Below are positions 17,759 through 26,052 of a stretch of 64,000 nt of DNA, in pieces. A program made the translations under genes and the position numbers. A model generated the notes under the pieces. The model did not search any database. It was given only the letters and a program-made list of their open reading frames with translations, and was not told the origin of the DNA. How positions within the stretch are numbered: the first letter of the stretch is position 1; every line of letters begins with the position of its first letter. Origin of the DNA: an uncultured Prevotellaceae bacterium (GTDB lineage Bacteria > Bacteroidota > Bacteroidia > Bacteroidales > Bacteroidaceae). The DNA is taken from NCBI GenBank assembly GCA_902790625.1, contig CADASP010000005.1, forward strand, positions 186,001 through 250,000. Direction: 5' to 3'.

Positions 17759-17933
17759 GGGAGTTAGGAGTTAGGAGTTAGGAGTATGGGAGTATGGGAG
17801 TTTAGACGATAGTCTTTTCATGAGATGCATCGGTGCTCCTTCGATTGAAGAACTATAAACTCTAAACTTCTAACTCCTAACACCCAAACTCCAAACTCTT
17901 AACTCCTAACTCTTAACTCCTAACTCCTAACTC
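17759..17933. repeat. Facing heptamer arrays after the GH9 gene
   Basis: About six units of the AGGAGTT type (17759-17800) face eleven units of the TAACTCC/AAACTCT type (17857-17933), which are roughly reverse complementary. The transcript could fold into a long imperfect hairpin with a 56-base middle, possibly serving as terminator for GH9. Confidence 0.85.
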
Positions 17934-17966
17934 CAAAAACATTTTCCACTAAAACGAATAAACGCA

Positions 17967-18572
17967 ATGAAAAAACTGATTGTAATGACCGCCCTCGCCG
18001 CACTTTTCGTGCTACCTGGGTCGGCTCAAGTGCAGAAATCGCCATCGTTCGATGAAGTCATCCACACGCGGCGTAGCATCCGCAGCTACGACGCCACGAA
18101 GAAAATTAGCGAGGCAGAGGTGCGCCAACTACTCACCACCGTTCAGGAAGCACCGTCGTGGGCCAACCAACAGCCCACGAAGTACTATGTGGCCATCTCA
18201 CCTGAGAAGCTCGCGGCCGTACAAGACCTCGTGGGTGGCAACAAGTCGCGCATCATCGGCGCACCCGTGCTCATCGTCTCCACCTACGAGCGCGGCAAAT
18301 CGGGATTCTTCCAAGGCAACCCCGCCAACGAAGTGGGCGACGGCTGGGGAGCCTACGACAATGGCCTCTCCAACTGTTACCTCGTGCTGCAGGCACGTGC
18401 CATGGGCTTCGACACCCTCATCATGGGCATGCGCGAGGCCGACAAGCTGCGCCAGCTCTTCGCCATCCCCGACAACGAGGCCGTCATGGCCGTCATCGCC
18501 CTTGGCTATCGCGCTGCCGAGCCTTTCCAACCCGTCCATCGCCCGATAGACGACATCGTGAAGTTCTACTAA
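17967..18572 (+). CDS. Nitroreductase-family protein with signal peptide
   Basis: A 201-residue nitroreductase-fold protein, normally FMN-binding and NAD(P)H-dependent. The motifs FDEVIHTRRSIRSYDATKKI and QEAPSWANQQPTKYYV bind the FMN phosphate in the family, and FDTLIMGMREADKLRQLF and VMAVIALGYRAAEP are typical C-terminal elements. Unusually it starts with a clear signal peptide (KLIVMTALAALFVLPGSAQ), which would place it in the periplasm. A second Met at the mature-domain start is not available, so the leader is probably real. The reaction and substrate are unknown. It stands alone after the heptamer arrays and precedes a Gfo/Idh gene by 110 bases. Confidence 0.88.
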   Translation: MKKLIVMTALAALFVLPGSAQVQKSPSFDEVIHTRRSIRSYDATKKISEAEVRQLLTTVQEAPSWANQQPTKYYVAISPEKLAAVQDLVGGNKSRIIGAPVLIVSTYERGKSGFFQGNPANEVGDGWGAYDNGLSNCYLVLQARAMGFDTLIMGMREADKLRQLFAIPDNEAVMAVIALGYRAAEPFQPVHRPIDDIVKFY

Positions 18573-18682
18573 AACGGCATCCCATCAACCGTAAAAACAA
18601 TGCAGCCCTGCAGACCATCCCTCTGTCGCAATCTATCTCATTCACAGCGCAAAAGCAAATCATCACCAAGCACATTTACTAT

Positions 18683-19672
18683 ATGGAGAAAGAAAATAAA
18701 ATAATGCGCGTAGGCATCATCGGCACGGGATGGATTGCCGAGAAGGCTGCCATCACCCTCCGCGCACTCACCTCGTGCGAGGCCTACGCCGTAGGCTCGC
18801 GCTCACAGGAGAAGGCCGAAGCATTCGCATCGGCATGGGGCATCGCCAAAGCCTACGGCTCGTATAGCGAACTGATTGCCGACCCCGAAGTCGACCTTGT
18901 CTACGTAGGCACGCCACACTCGCATCACTACGACGTGACACGTGAGGCCCTGTTGGCAGGCAAGCCTTGTCTGGTGGAAAAGGCATTCATGGCAAACGCG
19001 CGACAAACGGAGGACATCCTCGCCATTGCCCACCAGCACCAAGTATTCCTCGCCGAAGCCATCTGGACCCGCTACCAGCCGGCCGTCGCCATCGTCCGCC
19101 AGCTCATCAGCAGCGGCCGCATCGGCATGCCCCGCCTCGTCACCGCCACGCTTGGCTACTCCATGGGCGACAAGCCCCGCATCATGCGCCCCGACCTCTG
19201 CGGAGGTGCTCTGCTCGACCTCGGCGTCTATGCGCTGAACTTCGTACGGATGTTTTGCGATGCCGACATCCTGAGCATCGACGGCACCTGCGTGAAGAGC
19301 GCCACGGGCATGGACCTGACCAATGCCATCACCATCGTCCTCAACGATGGCATCCTCGCCAACGTGCAGTCGTCGGCACAATGCGTGGGCGACAACATCG
19401 GCGTCATCGCCGGCACAGAGGGCAACCTCATCATCGACAACATCAACAATCCGCAGACCATCACCGTGAACGGCCCCGACCGCACATACATCGAGACTAT
19501 CCGCGTGCCGAAGCAGATCACGGGCTACGAATACCAGTTCCTGACATGTCGCCAAGCCCTCATCGACGGGTTGCTGGAGCCTCGCGAGATGCCACACGCC
19601 GAGACCCTACGCATCATGCAACTCATGGACGGCCTACGCCAGAAGTGGGGCGTGCGCTACCCCATGGACTAA
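18683..19672 (+). CDS. Gfo/Idh/MocA-family oxidoreductase
   Basis: A 329-residue cytoplasmic NAD(P)-dependent oxidoreductase of the Gfo/Idh/MocA superfamily, acting on sugars, sugar acids or related diols. The Rossmann motif VGIIGTGWIAEKAA is at the N-terminus, followed by the family EKA motif in PCLVEKAFMANARQ. The C-terminal alpha/beta domain includes GGALLDLGVYALNFV. The ATG at 18704 (MRVGIIG) is a plausible alternative start that would remove seven residues. The substrate is not predictable from sequence. It is followed by a gap carrying a 21-base repeat array. Confidence 0.9.
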   Translation: MEKENKIMRVGIIGTGWIAEKAAITLRALTSCEAYAVGSRSQEKAEAFASAWGIAKAYGSYSELIADPEVDLVYVGTPHSHHYDVTREALLAGKPCLVEKAFMANARQTEDILAIAHQHQVFLAEAIWTRYQPAVAIVRQLISSGRIGMPRLVTATLGYSMGDKPRIMRPDLCGGALLDLGVYALNFVRMFCDADILSIDGTCVKSATGMDLTNAITIVLNDGILANVQSSAQCVGDNIGVIAGTEGNLIIDNINNPQTITVNGPDRTYIETIRVPKQITGYEYQFLTCRQALIDGLLEPREMPHAETLRIMQLMDGLRQKWGVRYPMD

Positions 19673-19740
19673 ACACATAGCAATAAGCCTCACTACCAAA
19701 ACAAGCCTCCCCCCAACCACTGAGGGGGCGGGGGTGAGGC

Positions 19741-19847
19741 TAAAAGCATCGCCCTGCTAAAAAATGGCGTTGACTTTTGGAAAAAAGGCGTTGACTTTTG
19801 GGAAAAAGGCGTTGACTTTTTGGAAAAAGTAACGCTCCAAATTTCGG
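19741..19847. repeat. 21-base iteron-like array (copy 2)
   Basis: Three units with the core GGCGTTGACTTTTGG at 21-base spacing are followed by a half palindrome ACGCTCCAAATTT. The lead-in AAAGCATCGCCC matches the copy at 2475. Confidence 0.85.
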
Positions 19848-20160
19848 TTAGCCATAACGAATTGAATATCTACCTGTTGCGTTTTCGTGATTTTAGGGCC
19901 ACAAAAGGACAAAAGACCCTCTCCTAAATGATTTACGGCGTCTCATCGAGGAGCCCCAGCCGCTCCTCCCGCCACAGTAACTACTTCAAATTCCGCAGCC
20001 ATGTAACACCTGCGTACAATCACCTTTCTTGCGTCCCTTTAGTTCTTTCAGCAAGCATTGCATTTTTCATCTCGCCCCCACTATACGCCCCGAAATGTTA
20101 CAATGTTACAATGTTACGATTCGCTTTTGCGCCCCGTGTTTTCGTTATGGTGCAGGTTGC

Positions 20161-20191
20161 TTGGCTATGTGCAGAATTTTTAGTAATTTTG
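20161..20191 (+). promoter_or_regulatory. Promoter of the outer-membrane barrel gene
   Basis: TTG(G) at 20161-20164 and TAATTTTG at 20184-20191 are about 20 bases apart; the leader to the ATG at 20217 is about 20 bases. Confidence 0.65.
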
Positions 20192-20216
20192 CAGGCCGAA
20201 ATAGAAGAACACTAAA

Positions 20217-23108
20217 ATGAGATTGAAAATTGTGATGATTTGTGTGCTCATGCTGTCGGTAATGACAGCGACGGCACAGGAGGAGAACAACAGACTGACC
20301 ATCAGCGGGCAACTGCTCGACCGAGAGTTCCGCGAACCCATGGTGCAAGCATCGATACAGCTGTTCACCGCCAACGACAGCACTTTCGTGGGCGGCACGG
20401 TGAGCGACAACAAAGGAGCGTTCTTGGTGCAGGCACCATCCAACGGAACGTATCGGCTGAAGATTACATCGGTGGGCTTCCAGACCATCGAGCGCGAGGT
20501 GACCTTGCGACGCAACCAAAACCAGCAGCTGGGCGAGCTGCTGATGACGCCCGACGCCGTGATGCTGAAAGAGATGGTGGTGACGGGCCGCGCCGCTCAG
20601 GTCATCGCAAAGAAGGACACGTTGGTATACAATCCCGACGCCTATCGCACGCCCGAAGGCTCGCCTATCGAGGAGCTCATCAAGCGAATGCCGGGCGCCG
20701 AGGTCGACGAGGACGGCAACATCACCATCAACGGCAAGCAGGTGAAGAAAATCCTGCTCGACGGCAAGGAGTTCATGCTGGGCGACACCGAGTCGGCGCT
20801 GAAGAACCTGCCCGTGAGCATCATTCAGAACGTGAAGTTCTACGACCAGCAGAGCGACCAGTCGCGCATCACCGGCATCGACGACGGCGAGCGCGAGACG
20901 GTGCTCGACTTCACCATCAAGCGCGGCATGAACCACGGCTACATGACCAACCTCGACATAGCCGGAGGCACACAGCACCGCTACGCCTCGCGCGCCATGG
21001 GGAGCAGCTTCACCGACAACACACGCATAATGATCATAGGCAACCTGAACAACAAGGACGAGAATGCGGGATGGTGGAACAGGCGCGGACTGAACGCTCG
21101 CAAGATGCTGGGCACCAACCTGAACTATGACGACGGCAAGAATCTGAAGATGGATGCAAACATACGTTGGAACCATCGCGACGGCGACAACCAAAACGAG
21201 GAGGCCAGCGAGCGGTTCTACAGCCAAGACTACCGCACCTTCTCGAACAACAAGTCGAAGAGCCTCTCGCGAAGCGACAACTGGTGGGGCAACGTGCGAC
21301 TGGAGTGGAAGCCCGACACACTGACCACGCTGCTGATGCGCGCCAACGGCAGCAAGGGCTCGAACGACGGACTGAGCATGAGCACCGCCGTGACATTCAC
21401 CGACGACCCCTACCTCTACGTCAGCGACCCGCTCGCCGACGAGGGTATCAGCGCGATGAGCGGGCGCGGCCTGGCCGTGAATCACAACCAGCAGGCGAGC
21501 CTCAGCTATGGCGAGAACCGCAACTTCTGGGCTATGTTGCAAGCCTATCGCAGACTGAACTCGAAAGGGCGCAACATCATGCTGCGCGTGGAGGCCAGCG
21601 GCGGGCGCAACAAGCAGCGCAACACATCCGACAACGAGGTGCACCTGTTTCAGATGAAGAACCAGGCGGGGCAGGACTCCACCTACTTCACCGCCCGCTA
21701 TAACACCACACCGAGCGACAATCAGGGCTATGTGGGCAACATCACCTATAGCGAACCGCTGTGGAAAGGAGCTCACCTACAGGCCAGCTACGAGCTACGC
21801 TACAACCAGAACAAGAGCGATCGCCAGACCTACGACTTCAGCCACATGGCGGTGAACCCCTTCGCCGGCGTGATGCCCGTCTATCGCGACTGGGACCCGT
21901 GGATAGGGCAGCTCGAACCACTTGACGGCTATCGCGACAGCCTCCTCAGCCGATTCTCGGAGTATAAGAACTACACCCACAACTTGCGACTGACGCTGCG
22001 CTACAAGGAGGAGAAATACGACTACAACGTGGGATTCCTGGTGCAGCCGCAACACTCGAACTACATCCAGGACTACCGAGGCATCTACGTTGACACCGTG
22101 CGCAACGTGACCAACCTTACCCCGACGTTCGATTTCCACTACAACTTTACCGAGCAGAGCACGCTGCGCGTGCAATACCGAGGCGACACGCAGCAGCCCG
22201 ACATCACCCAGCTGCTCGACATCACCGACGACTCGAACCCGCTCTACATCACGCAGGGCAACCCTGGCCTGAAGCCGTCGTTCACCAACTCGCTCAACCT
22301 TTACTTCAACAACTACATCACGCGCCACAAGCGTTCCATCGTGGTCTACGCCAACTACAGGCACGTGCGCAACTCCATCTCGAATCTGGTGCGCTACAAC
22401 GCCGAGACGGGCGGCAGTATCTCGCGCCCAGAGAACATCAACGGCAACTGGAACCTGAACGGCGGCTTGACCTTCAACACGGCCATCGACACCACCGCCC
22501 ACTGGAACGTGGGCACCGACACACGCGCGCGCTATAATAATTATGTGAGCTACGCCGGAACGGTGCGCGAGGGGTCGCCCATAGAAATCAACACCACGCG
22601 CAGCATCAACGTCTCGGAGCGCTTGAACGTGAGCTATCGCAACGACTGGCTCGAAGTGACCCTCGATGGGTGGTGCAACTATCAGCACTCGCGCAACGAG
22701 TTGCAACCCAATGCCAACCTCGACACATGGCAGTTCAACTACGGTGGCCAGTTCCTGCTGCGTCTGCCGCTGGGCTTCGAGGTGAGCAGCAACATCCATG
22801 AGCGCAGCCGCCGAGGATACAACGACCCGTCGTCGAACACCAACGAGCTGCTCTGGAACGGACAGATATCGAAGACCTTCCTTCGCGACAAGTCGCTCAT
22901 CGTAGCCCTGAACTTCTACGACCTCCTGGGACAACAGAGCAACTACGAGCGCTGGGTCAACGCCACGGGGCGCAGCGACACACGCTACAACAGCATCAAC
23001 TCCTACGCCATGCTACACGTGCGCTATCGCCTCAACATGTTCGGAGGAAAGAAGGACACCGAAGGGCGCTACGACAAGAAATGGGGCAACCGCGACCAAA
23101 GGAACTGA
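20217..23108 (+). CDS. TonB-dependent-receptor-like outer-membrane barrel protein
   Basis: A 963-residue outer-membrane protein. Signal peptide (ending VMTATAQ) is followed by a carboxypeptidase-regulatory-like beta-sandwich (about 27-115, SGQLLDREFREPMVQASIQL). A plug-like region comes next (about 120-225, EMVVTGRAAQVIAKKDTLVY, EELIKRMPGAEVDEDG, ILLDGKEFMLGD), then a large beta-barrel of the OMP_b-brl_3 type with alternating aromatic strands to the end. This architecture is common in Bacteroidetes and differs from SusC; there is no SusD-like partner next to it, so polysaccharide uptake is not implied. The ligand is unknown. It has its own promoter and lies 32 bases upstream of an alcohol dehydrogenase gene. 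Confidence 0.85.
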   Translation: MRLKIVMICVLMLSVMTATAQEENNRLTISGQLLDREFREPMVQASIQLFTANDSTFVGGTVSDNKGAFLVQAPSNGTYRLKITSVGFQTIEREVTLRRNQNQQLGELLMTPDAVMLKEMVVTGRAAQVIAKKDTLVYNPDAYRTPEGSPIEELIKRMPGAEVDEDGNITINGKQVKKILLDGKEFMLGDTESALKNLPVSIIQNVKFYDQQSDQSRITGIDDGERETVLDFTIKRGMNHGYMTNLDIAGGTQHRYASRAMGSSFTDNTRIMIIGNLNNKDENAGWWNRRGLNARKMLGTNLNYDDGKNLKMDANIRWNHRDGDNQNEEASERFYSQDYRTFSNNKSKSLSRSDNWWGNVRLEWKPDTLTTLLMRANGSKGSNDGLSMSTAVTFTDDPYLYVSDPLADEGISAMSGRGLAVNHNQQASLSYGENRNFWAMLQAYRRLNSKGRNIMLRVEASGGRNKQRNTSDNEVHLFQMKNQAGQDSTYFTARYNTTPSDNQGYVGNITYSEPLWKGAHLQASYELRYNQNKSDRQTYDFSHMAVNPFAGVMPVYRDWDPWIGQLEPLDGYRDSLLSRFSEYKNYTHNLRLTLRYKEEKYDYNVGFLVQPQHSNYIQDYRGIYVDTVRNVTNLTPTFDFHYNFTEQSTLRVQYRGDTQQPDITQLLDITDDSNPLYITQGNPGLKPSFTNSLNLYFNNYITRHKRSIVVYANYRHVRNSISNLVRYNAETGGSISRPENINGNWNLNGGLTFNTAIDTTAHWNVGTDTRARYNNYVSYAGTVREGSPIEINTTRSINVSERLNVSYRNDWLEVTLDGWCNYQHSRNELQPNANLDTWQFNYGGQFLLRLPLGFEVSSNIHERSRRGYNDPSSNTNELLWNGQISKTFLRDKSLIVALNFYDLLGQQSNYERWVNATGRSDTRYNSINSYAMLHVRYRLNMFGGKKDTEGRYDKKWGNRDQRN

Positions 23109-23140
23109 AGAACGACATCAAACATAAAAAAAATACGACA

Positions 23141-24328
23141 ATGAAAGACTTCAATTACTACGCCCCCACCGAAGTGGTGTTTGGCGAGAATGCTGAAGAG
23201 CAGGTGGCTGCTCTGGTGAAGAAATATGGTGGCACGAAGGTGCTGGTGCACTATGGCGGCAAGAGCGCTATCCGTTCGGGTCTGCTCGACAAGATGTGCC
23301 GTCTGCTGAGCGAGGGCGGCATCGCATTCGTCAAGCTGGGCGGCGTGGTGCCCAATCCACGTCTGTCGCTCGCCAAGGAGGGCATCGAGCTGTGCCGCCG
23401 CGAGGGCGTCGACTTCATCCTCGCCGTGGGCGGTGGTAGCGTCATCGACTCGGCCAAGTGCATCGCCTACGGCGTCGGCATGGACGACGACGTGTGGAAT
23501 CTCTATCTCGGCAAGGCTGAGGCACCCACCACGATGCTGCCCGTGGCCTCGGTGCTCACCATCCCCGCTGCCGGCAGCGAGATGAGCGAGGCAAGCGTCA
23601 TCACCAACGAGGATGGCGACGTGAAGCTGGGCTACTCCAACGATATGTCACGCCCCAAGTTCGCCATCATGAACCCCCGCCGCACCTTTACCCTGCCGCC
23701 CTATCAGACGGCTGCGGGTGTCACCGACATGATGATGCACACGATGGAGCGCTACTTCACAAACGACGACGACATGGACCTGACAACCGACCTGGCGGAG
23801 GCCGTCTTGCGCCGCATGAAGACCGCCGTGTTCGACGTGCTGCGCAATCCCGAGGACTATCGCCAGCGCGCACAAATCATGTGGGGCGGCAGCGTGGCAC
23901 ACAACGGACTGACGGGCTGCGGCGTCAGCGACGACTGGGCCACACACCAGCTGGAGCACGAACTCAGCGGAATGTTCGACGTCACCCACGGAGCCGGACT
24001 GGCAGCCATCTGGCCCAGCTGGGCACGCTATGTCATGCACCAGAACCTGAGCCGCTTCGTTCGCTTCGCCGTCAACGTGATGGACGTACCCAACGACTTC
24101 ACCGACCCCGAGGGCACCGCCCAGAAAGGCATCGAGGCCATGGAGCGCTTCTACCACGCCATTGGCATGCCCATCAACATCAAGGAGCTGATAGGCCGCG
24201 ACATCACCGACGACGAAATCCGCGAGATGACCCGCAAGTGCAGTCGCGACTACACCGCCACCTGCGGCTGTCTGAAGGTGCTGAAGGCCGACGACATGGA
24301 GGCCATCTACAAGATGGCAAGAGGGTGA
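23141..24328 (+). CDS. Iron-containing alcohol dehydrogenase (YqhD/butanol dehydrogenase type)
   Basis: A 395-residue cytoplasmic group III alcohol dehydrogenase, expected to reduce aldehydes with NAD(P)H. The N-terminus MKDFNYYAPTEVVFGENAEE is typical. The nucleotide-binding GGGSVIDSAKCIAYG and the metal-site region HQLEHELSGMFDVTHGAGLA are present, as is the nearby ligand segment FTLPPYQTAAGVTDMMMH. The ATG at 23141 was chosen over one at 23081 that lies inside the preceding gene. Its physiological aldehyde is unknown; detoxification or fermentation balance are both possible. It lies close behind the barrel gene and may be read from the same promoter. Confidence 0.93.
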   Translation: MKDFNYYAPTEVVFGENAEEQVAALVKKYGGTKVLVHYGGKSAIRSGLLDKMCRLLSEGGIAFVKLGGVVPNPRLSLAKEGIELCRREGVDFILAVGGGSVIDSAKCIAYGVGMDDDVWNLYLGKAEAPTTMLPVASVLTIPAAGSEMSEASVITNEDGDVKLGYSNDMSRPKFAIMNPRRTFTLPPYQTAAGVTDMMMHTMERYFTNDDDMDLTTDLAEAVLRRMKTAVFDVLRNPEDYRQRAQIMWGGSVAHNGLTGCGVSDDWATHQLEHELSGMFDVTHGAGLAAIWPSWARYVMHQNLSRFVRFAVNVMDVPNDFTDPEGTAQKGIEAMERFYHAIGMPINIKELIGRDITDDEIREMTRKCSRDYTATCGCLKVLKADDMEAIYKMARG

Positions 24329-24395
24329 AGAAAGGCGTAAAGACGCATCGTTTTGTCCAAAACGCTTCGGCGAATGCGAAAATACGGCGAAAAAG

Positions 24396-24427
24396 TTTGG
24401 CTATTTGCAGAAAAAAGGCTATTTTTG
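24396..24427 (+). promoter_or_regulatory. Promoter of the FGGY kinase/M13 peptidase operon
   Basis: TTTG at 24396-24399 and TATTTTTG at 24420-24427 are separated by 20 bases; the ATG follows 28 bases later. Confidence 0.8.
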
Positions 24428-24455
24428 CAGCCTAAAACCCTAATTAACAGAAACT

Positions 24456-26048
24456 ATGACCGCAAAGCAAACCATTGAGGCTGGAAAAGCCATCCTGGGA
24501 ATCGAATTTGGTTCCACACGTATTAAAGCCGTTCTTATCGACGAACAAAACAAACCCATTGCACAAGGCTCGCACGAGTGGGAGAACCAGCTCGTAGATG
24601 GGCTGTGGACCTACAGCACCGAGGCCGTATGGTACGGGCTCCAGGACTGCTATGCCGACCTGCGCAAAGATGTGCAGAAACAGTACGATTGCGAGATTGA
24701 GAGCCTCGCCGCCATCGGTTTCTCGGCCATGATGCACGGCTATATGGCCTTCAACAAGAACGAGGAGATTATGGTGCCCTTCCGCACTTGGCGCAACACC
24801 AACACGGGCAAGGCCGCAGCAAAGCTCTCGGAGCTGTTCAACTACAACATCCCCCTGCGCTGGAGCATCAGCCACCTCTATGAAGCCATTCTCGACAACG
24901 AGGAGCACGTGGCCGACATCAAGTACCTCACCACGCTGGCTGGCTATGTGCACTGGCAGGTCACCGGCCAGTTTGTGCTGGGCGTGGGCGATGCTTCGGG
25001 CATGATTCCCGTAGACCCCGCCACCAAGACCTACGATGCCGAGATGGTGCGCAAGTTCGACGAGCTCATCGCCCCGAAGGGCTTCTCGTGGAAGCTGCTC
25101 GACATCCTGCCCAAGAGCCTGAACGCTGGCGAGAACGCTGGCTTCCTTACCCCCGAAGGCGCCAAGAAGCTCGACGTGAGCGGTCACCTGAAGGCTGGCA
25201 TCCCCGTTTGTCCTCCTGAAGGCGACGCCGGCACCGGCATGGTGGCCACCAATGCCGTGAAGCAGCGCACGGGCAACGTATCGGCCGGCACGTCGTCGTT
25301 CTCGATGATTGTGCTCGAAAAACCGCTGTCGAAGCCCTACGAGATGATTGACATGGTGACCACGCCCGACGGCAGCCTCGTGGCCATGGTGCACTGCAAC
25401 AACTGCACCAGCGACATCAACGCCTGGGTGGGCCTCTTCAAGGAGTATCAGCAGCTTCTCGGCGTGCCCGTGGATATGAACGAGCTCTATGGCAAGCTGT
25501 TCAACAAGGCATTAGAGGGCGACGCCGACTGCGGTGGACTGATGGCCTACAACTATGTGAGCGGCGAGCCCGTCACAGGCCTGAGCGAAGGCCGCCCGAT
25601 GTTCATTCGCTCGGCTGGCGACAAGTTCAACTTGGCCAACTTCATGCGCAGCCACCTCTATGGTGCCATCGGCGTGCTGAAGATAGGCAACGACATCCTG
25701 TTCAAGGAAGAGAAGATCAAGGTAGACCGCATCACCGGCCACGGTGGCTACTTCAAGACCCCCGGCGTGGGTCAGCGCATGCTCGCCGCAGCCCTCAACT
25801 CGCCCATCAGCGTCATGGAGACGGCTGGCGAAGGCGGCGCATGGGGCATCGCCCTGCTGGCAGGCTATGCGGTGAACAATCCCGGCAAGCTGTCGCTGGC
25901 CGACTACCTCGAAGAGGTCGTCTTCGCTGGAAACACGGGCATCAGCATTGCACCCACGCCTGAGGATGTAGCAGGATTCGAGAAGTACATCGAGAACTAC
26001 AAGAACTGTCTGCCCGTGGAGCAGTGCGCCGTAGACAACAAGAAATAA
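24456..26048 (+). CDS. FGGY-family carbohydrate kinase
   Basis: A 530-residue cytoplasmic sugar kinase. The phosphate-binding start GIEFGSTRIKAVLID, the sugar-site region FSAMMHGYMAF and the C-terminal ATP-site segments (ITGHGGYFKTPGVGQRMLAA, ETAGEGGAWGIALLAGYA) identify the FGGY family. Annotation transfer would say xylulokinase, but Bacteroidales kinases of this kind are also found in arabinose pathways as ribulokinases. An arabinose isomerase gene 15 kb upstream fits the second option without proving it. It is longer than typical XylB. The M13 peptidase gene begins 4 bases after its stop, so they form an operon, although no metabolic connection is apparent. Confidence 0.88.
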   Translation: MTAKQTIEAGKAILGIEFGSTRIKAVLIDEQNKPIAQGSHEWENQLVDGLWTYSTEAVWYGLQDCYADLRKDVQKQYDCEIESLAAIGFSAMMHGYMAFNKNEEIMVPFRTWRNTNTGKAAAKLSELFNYNIPLRWSISHLYEAILDNEEHVADIKYLTTLAGYVHWQVTGQFVLGVGDASGMIPVDPATKTYDAEMVRKFDELIAPKGFSWKLLDILPKSLNAGENAGFLTPEGAKKLDVSGHLKAGIPVCPPEGDAGTGMVATNAVKQRTGNVSAGTSSFSMIVLEKPLSKPYEMIDMVTTPDGSLVAMVHCNNCTSDINAWVGLFKEYQQLLGVPVDMNELYGKLFNKALEGDADCGGLMAYNYVSGEPVTGLSEGRPMFIRSAGDKFNLANFMRSHLYGAIGVLKIGNDILFKEEKIKVDRITGHGGYFKTPGVGQRMLAAALNSPISVMETAGEGGAWGIALLAGYAVNNPGKLSLADYLEEVVFAGNTGISIAPTPEDVAGFEKYIENYKNCLPVEQCAVDNKK

Positions 26049-26052
26049 TACC

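Larger units (their letters stand above)
19673..20216. other. 544-base gap with repeats and a promoter
   Basis: It holds a small GC-rich palindrome (19708-19738), the second 21-base repeat array (19741-19847), three tandem copies of an 8-base unit ATGTTACA (about 20094-20117), and the promoter of the next gene. Short open frames here show no coding character. Confidence 0.7.
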
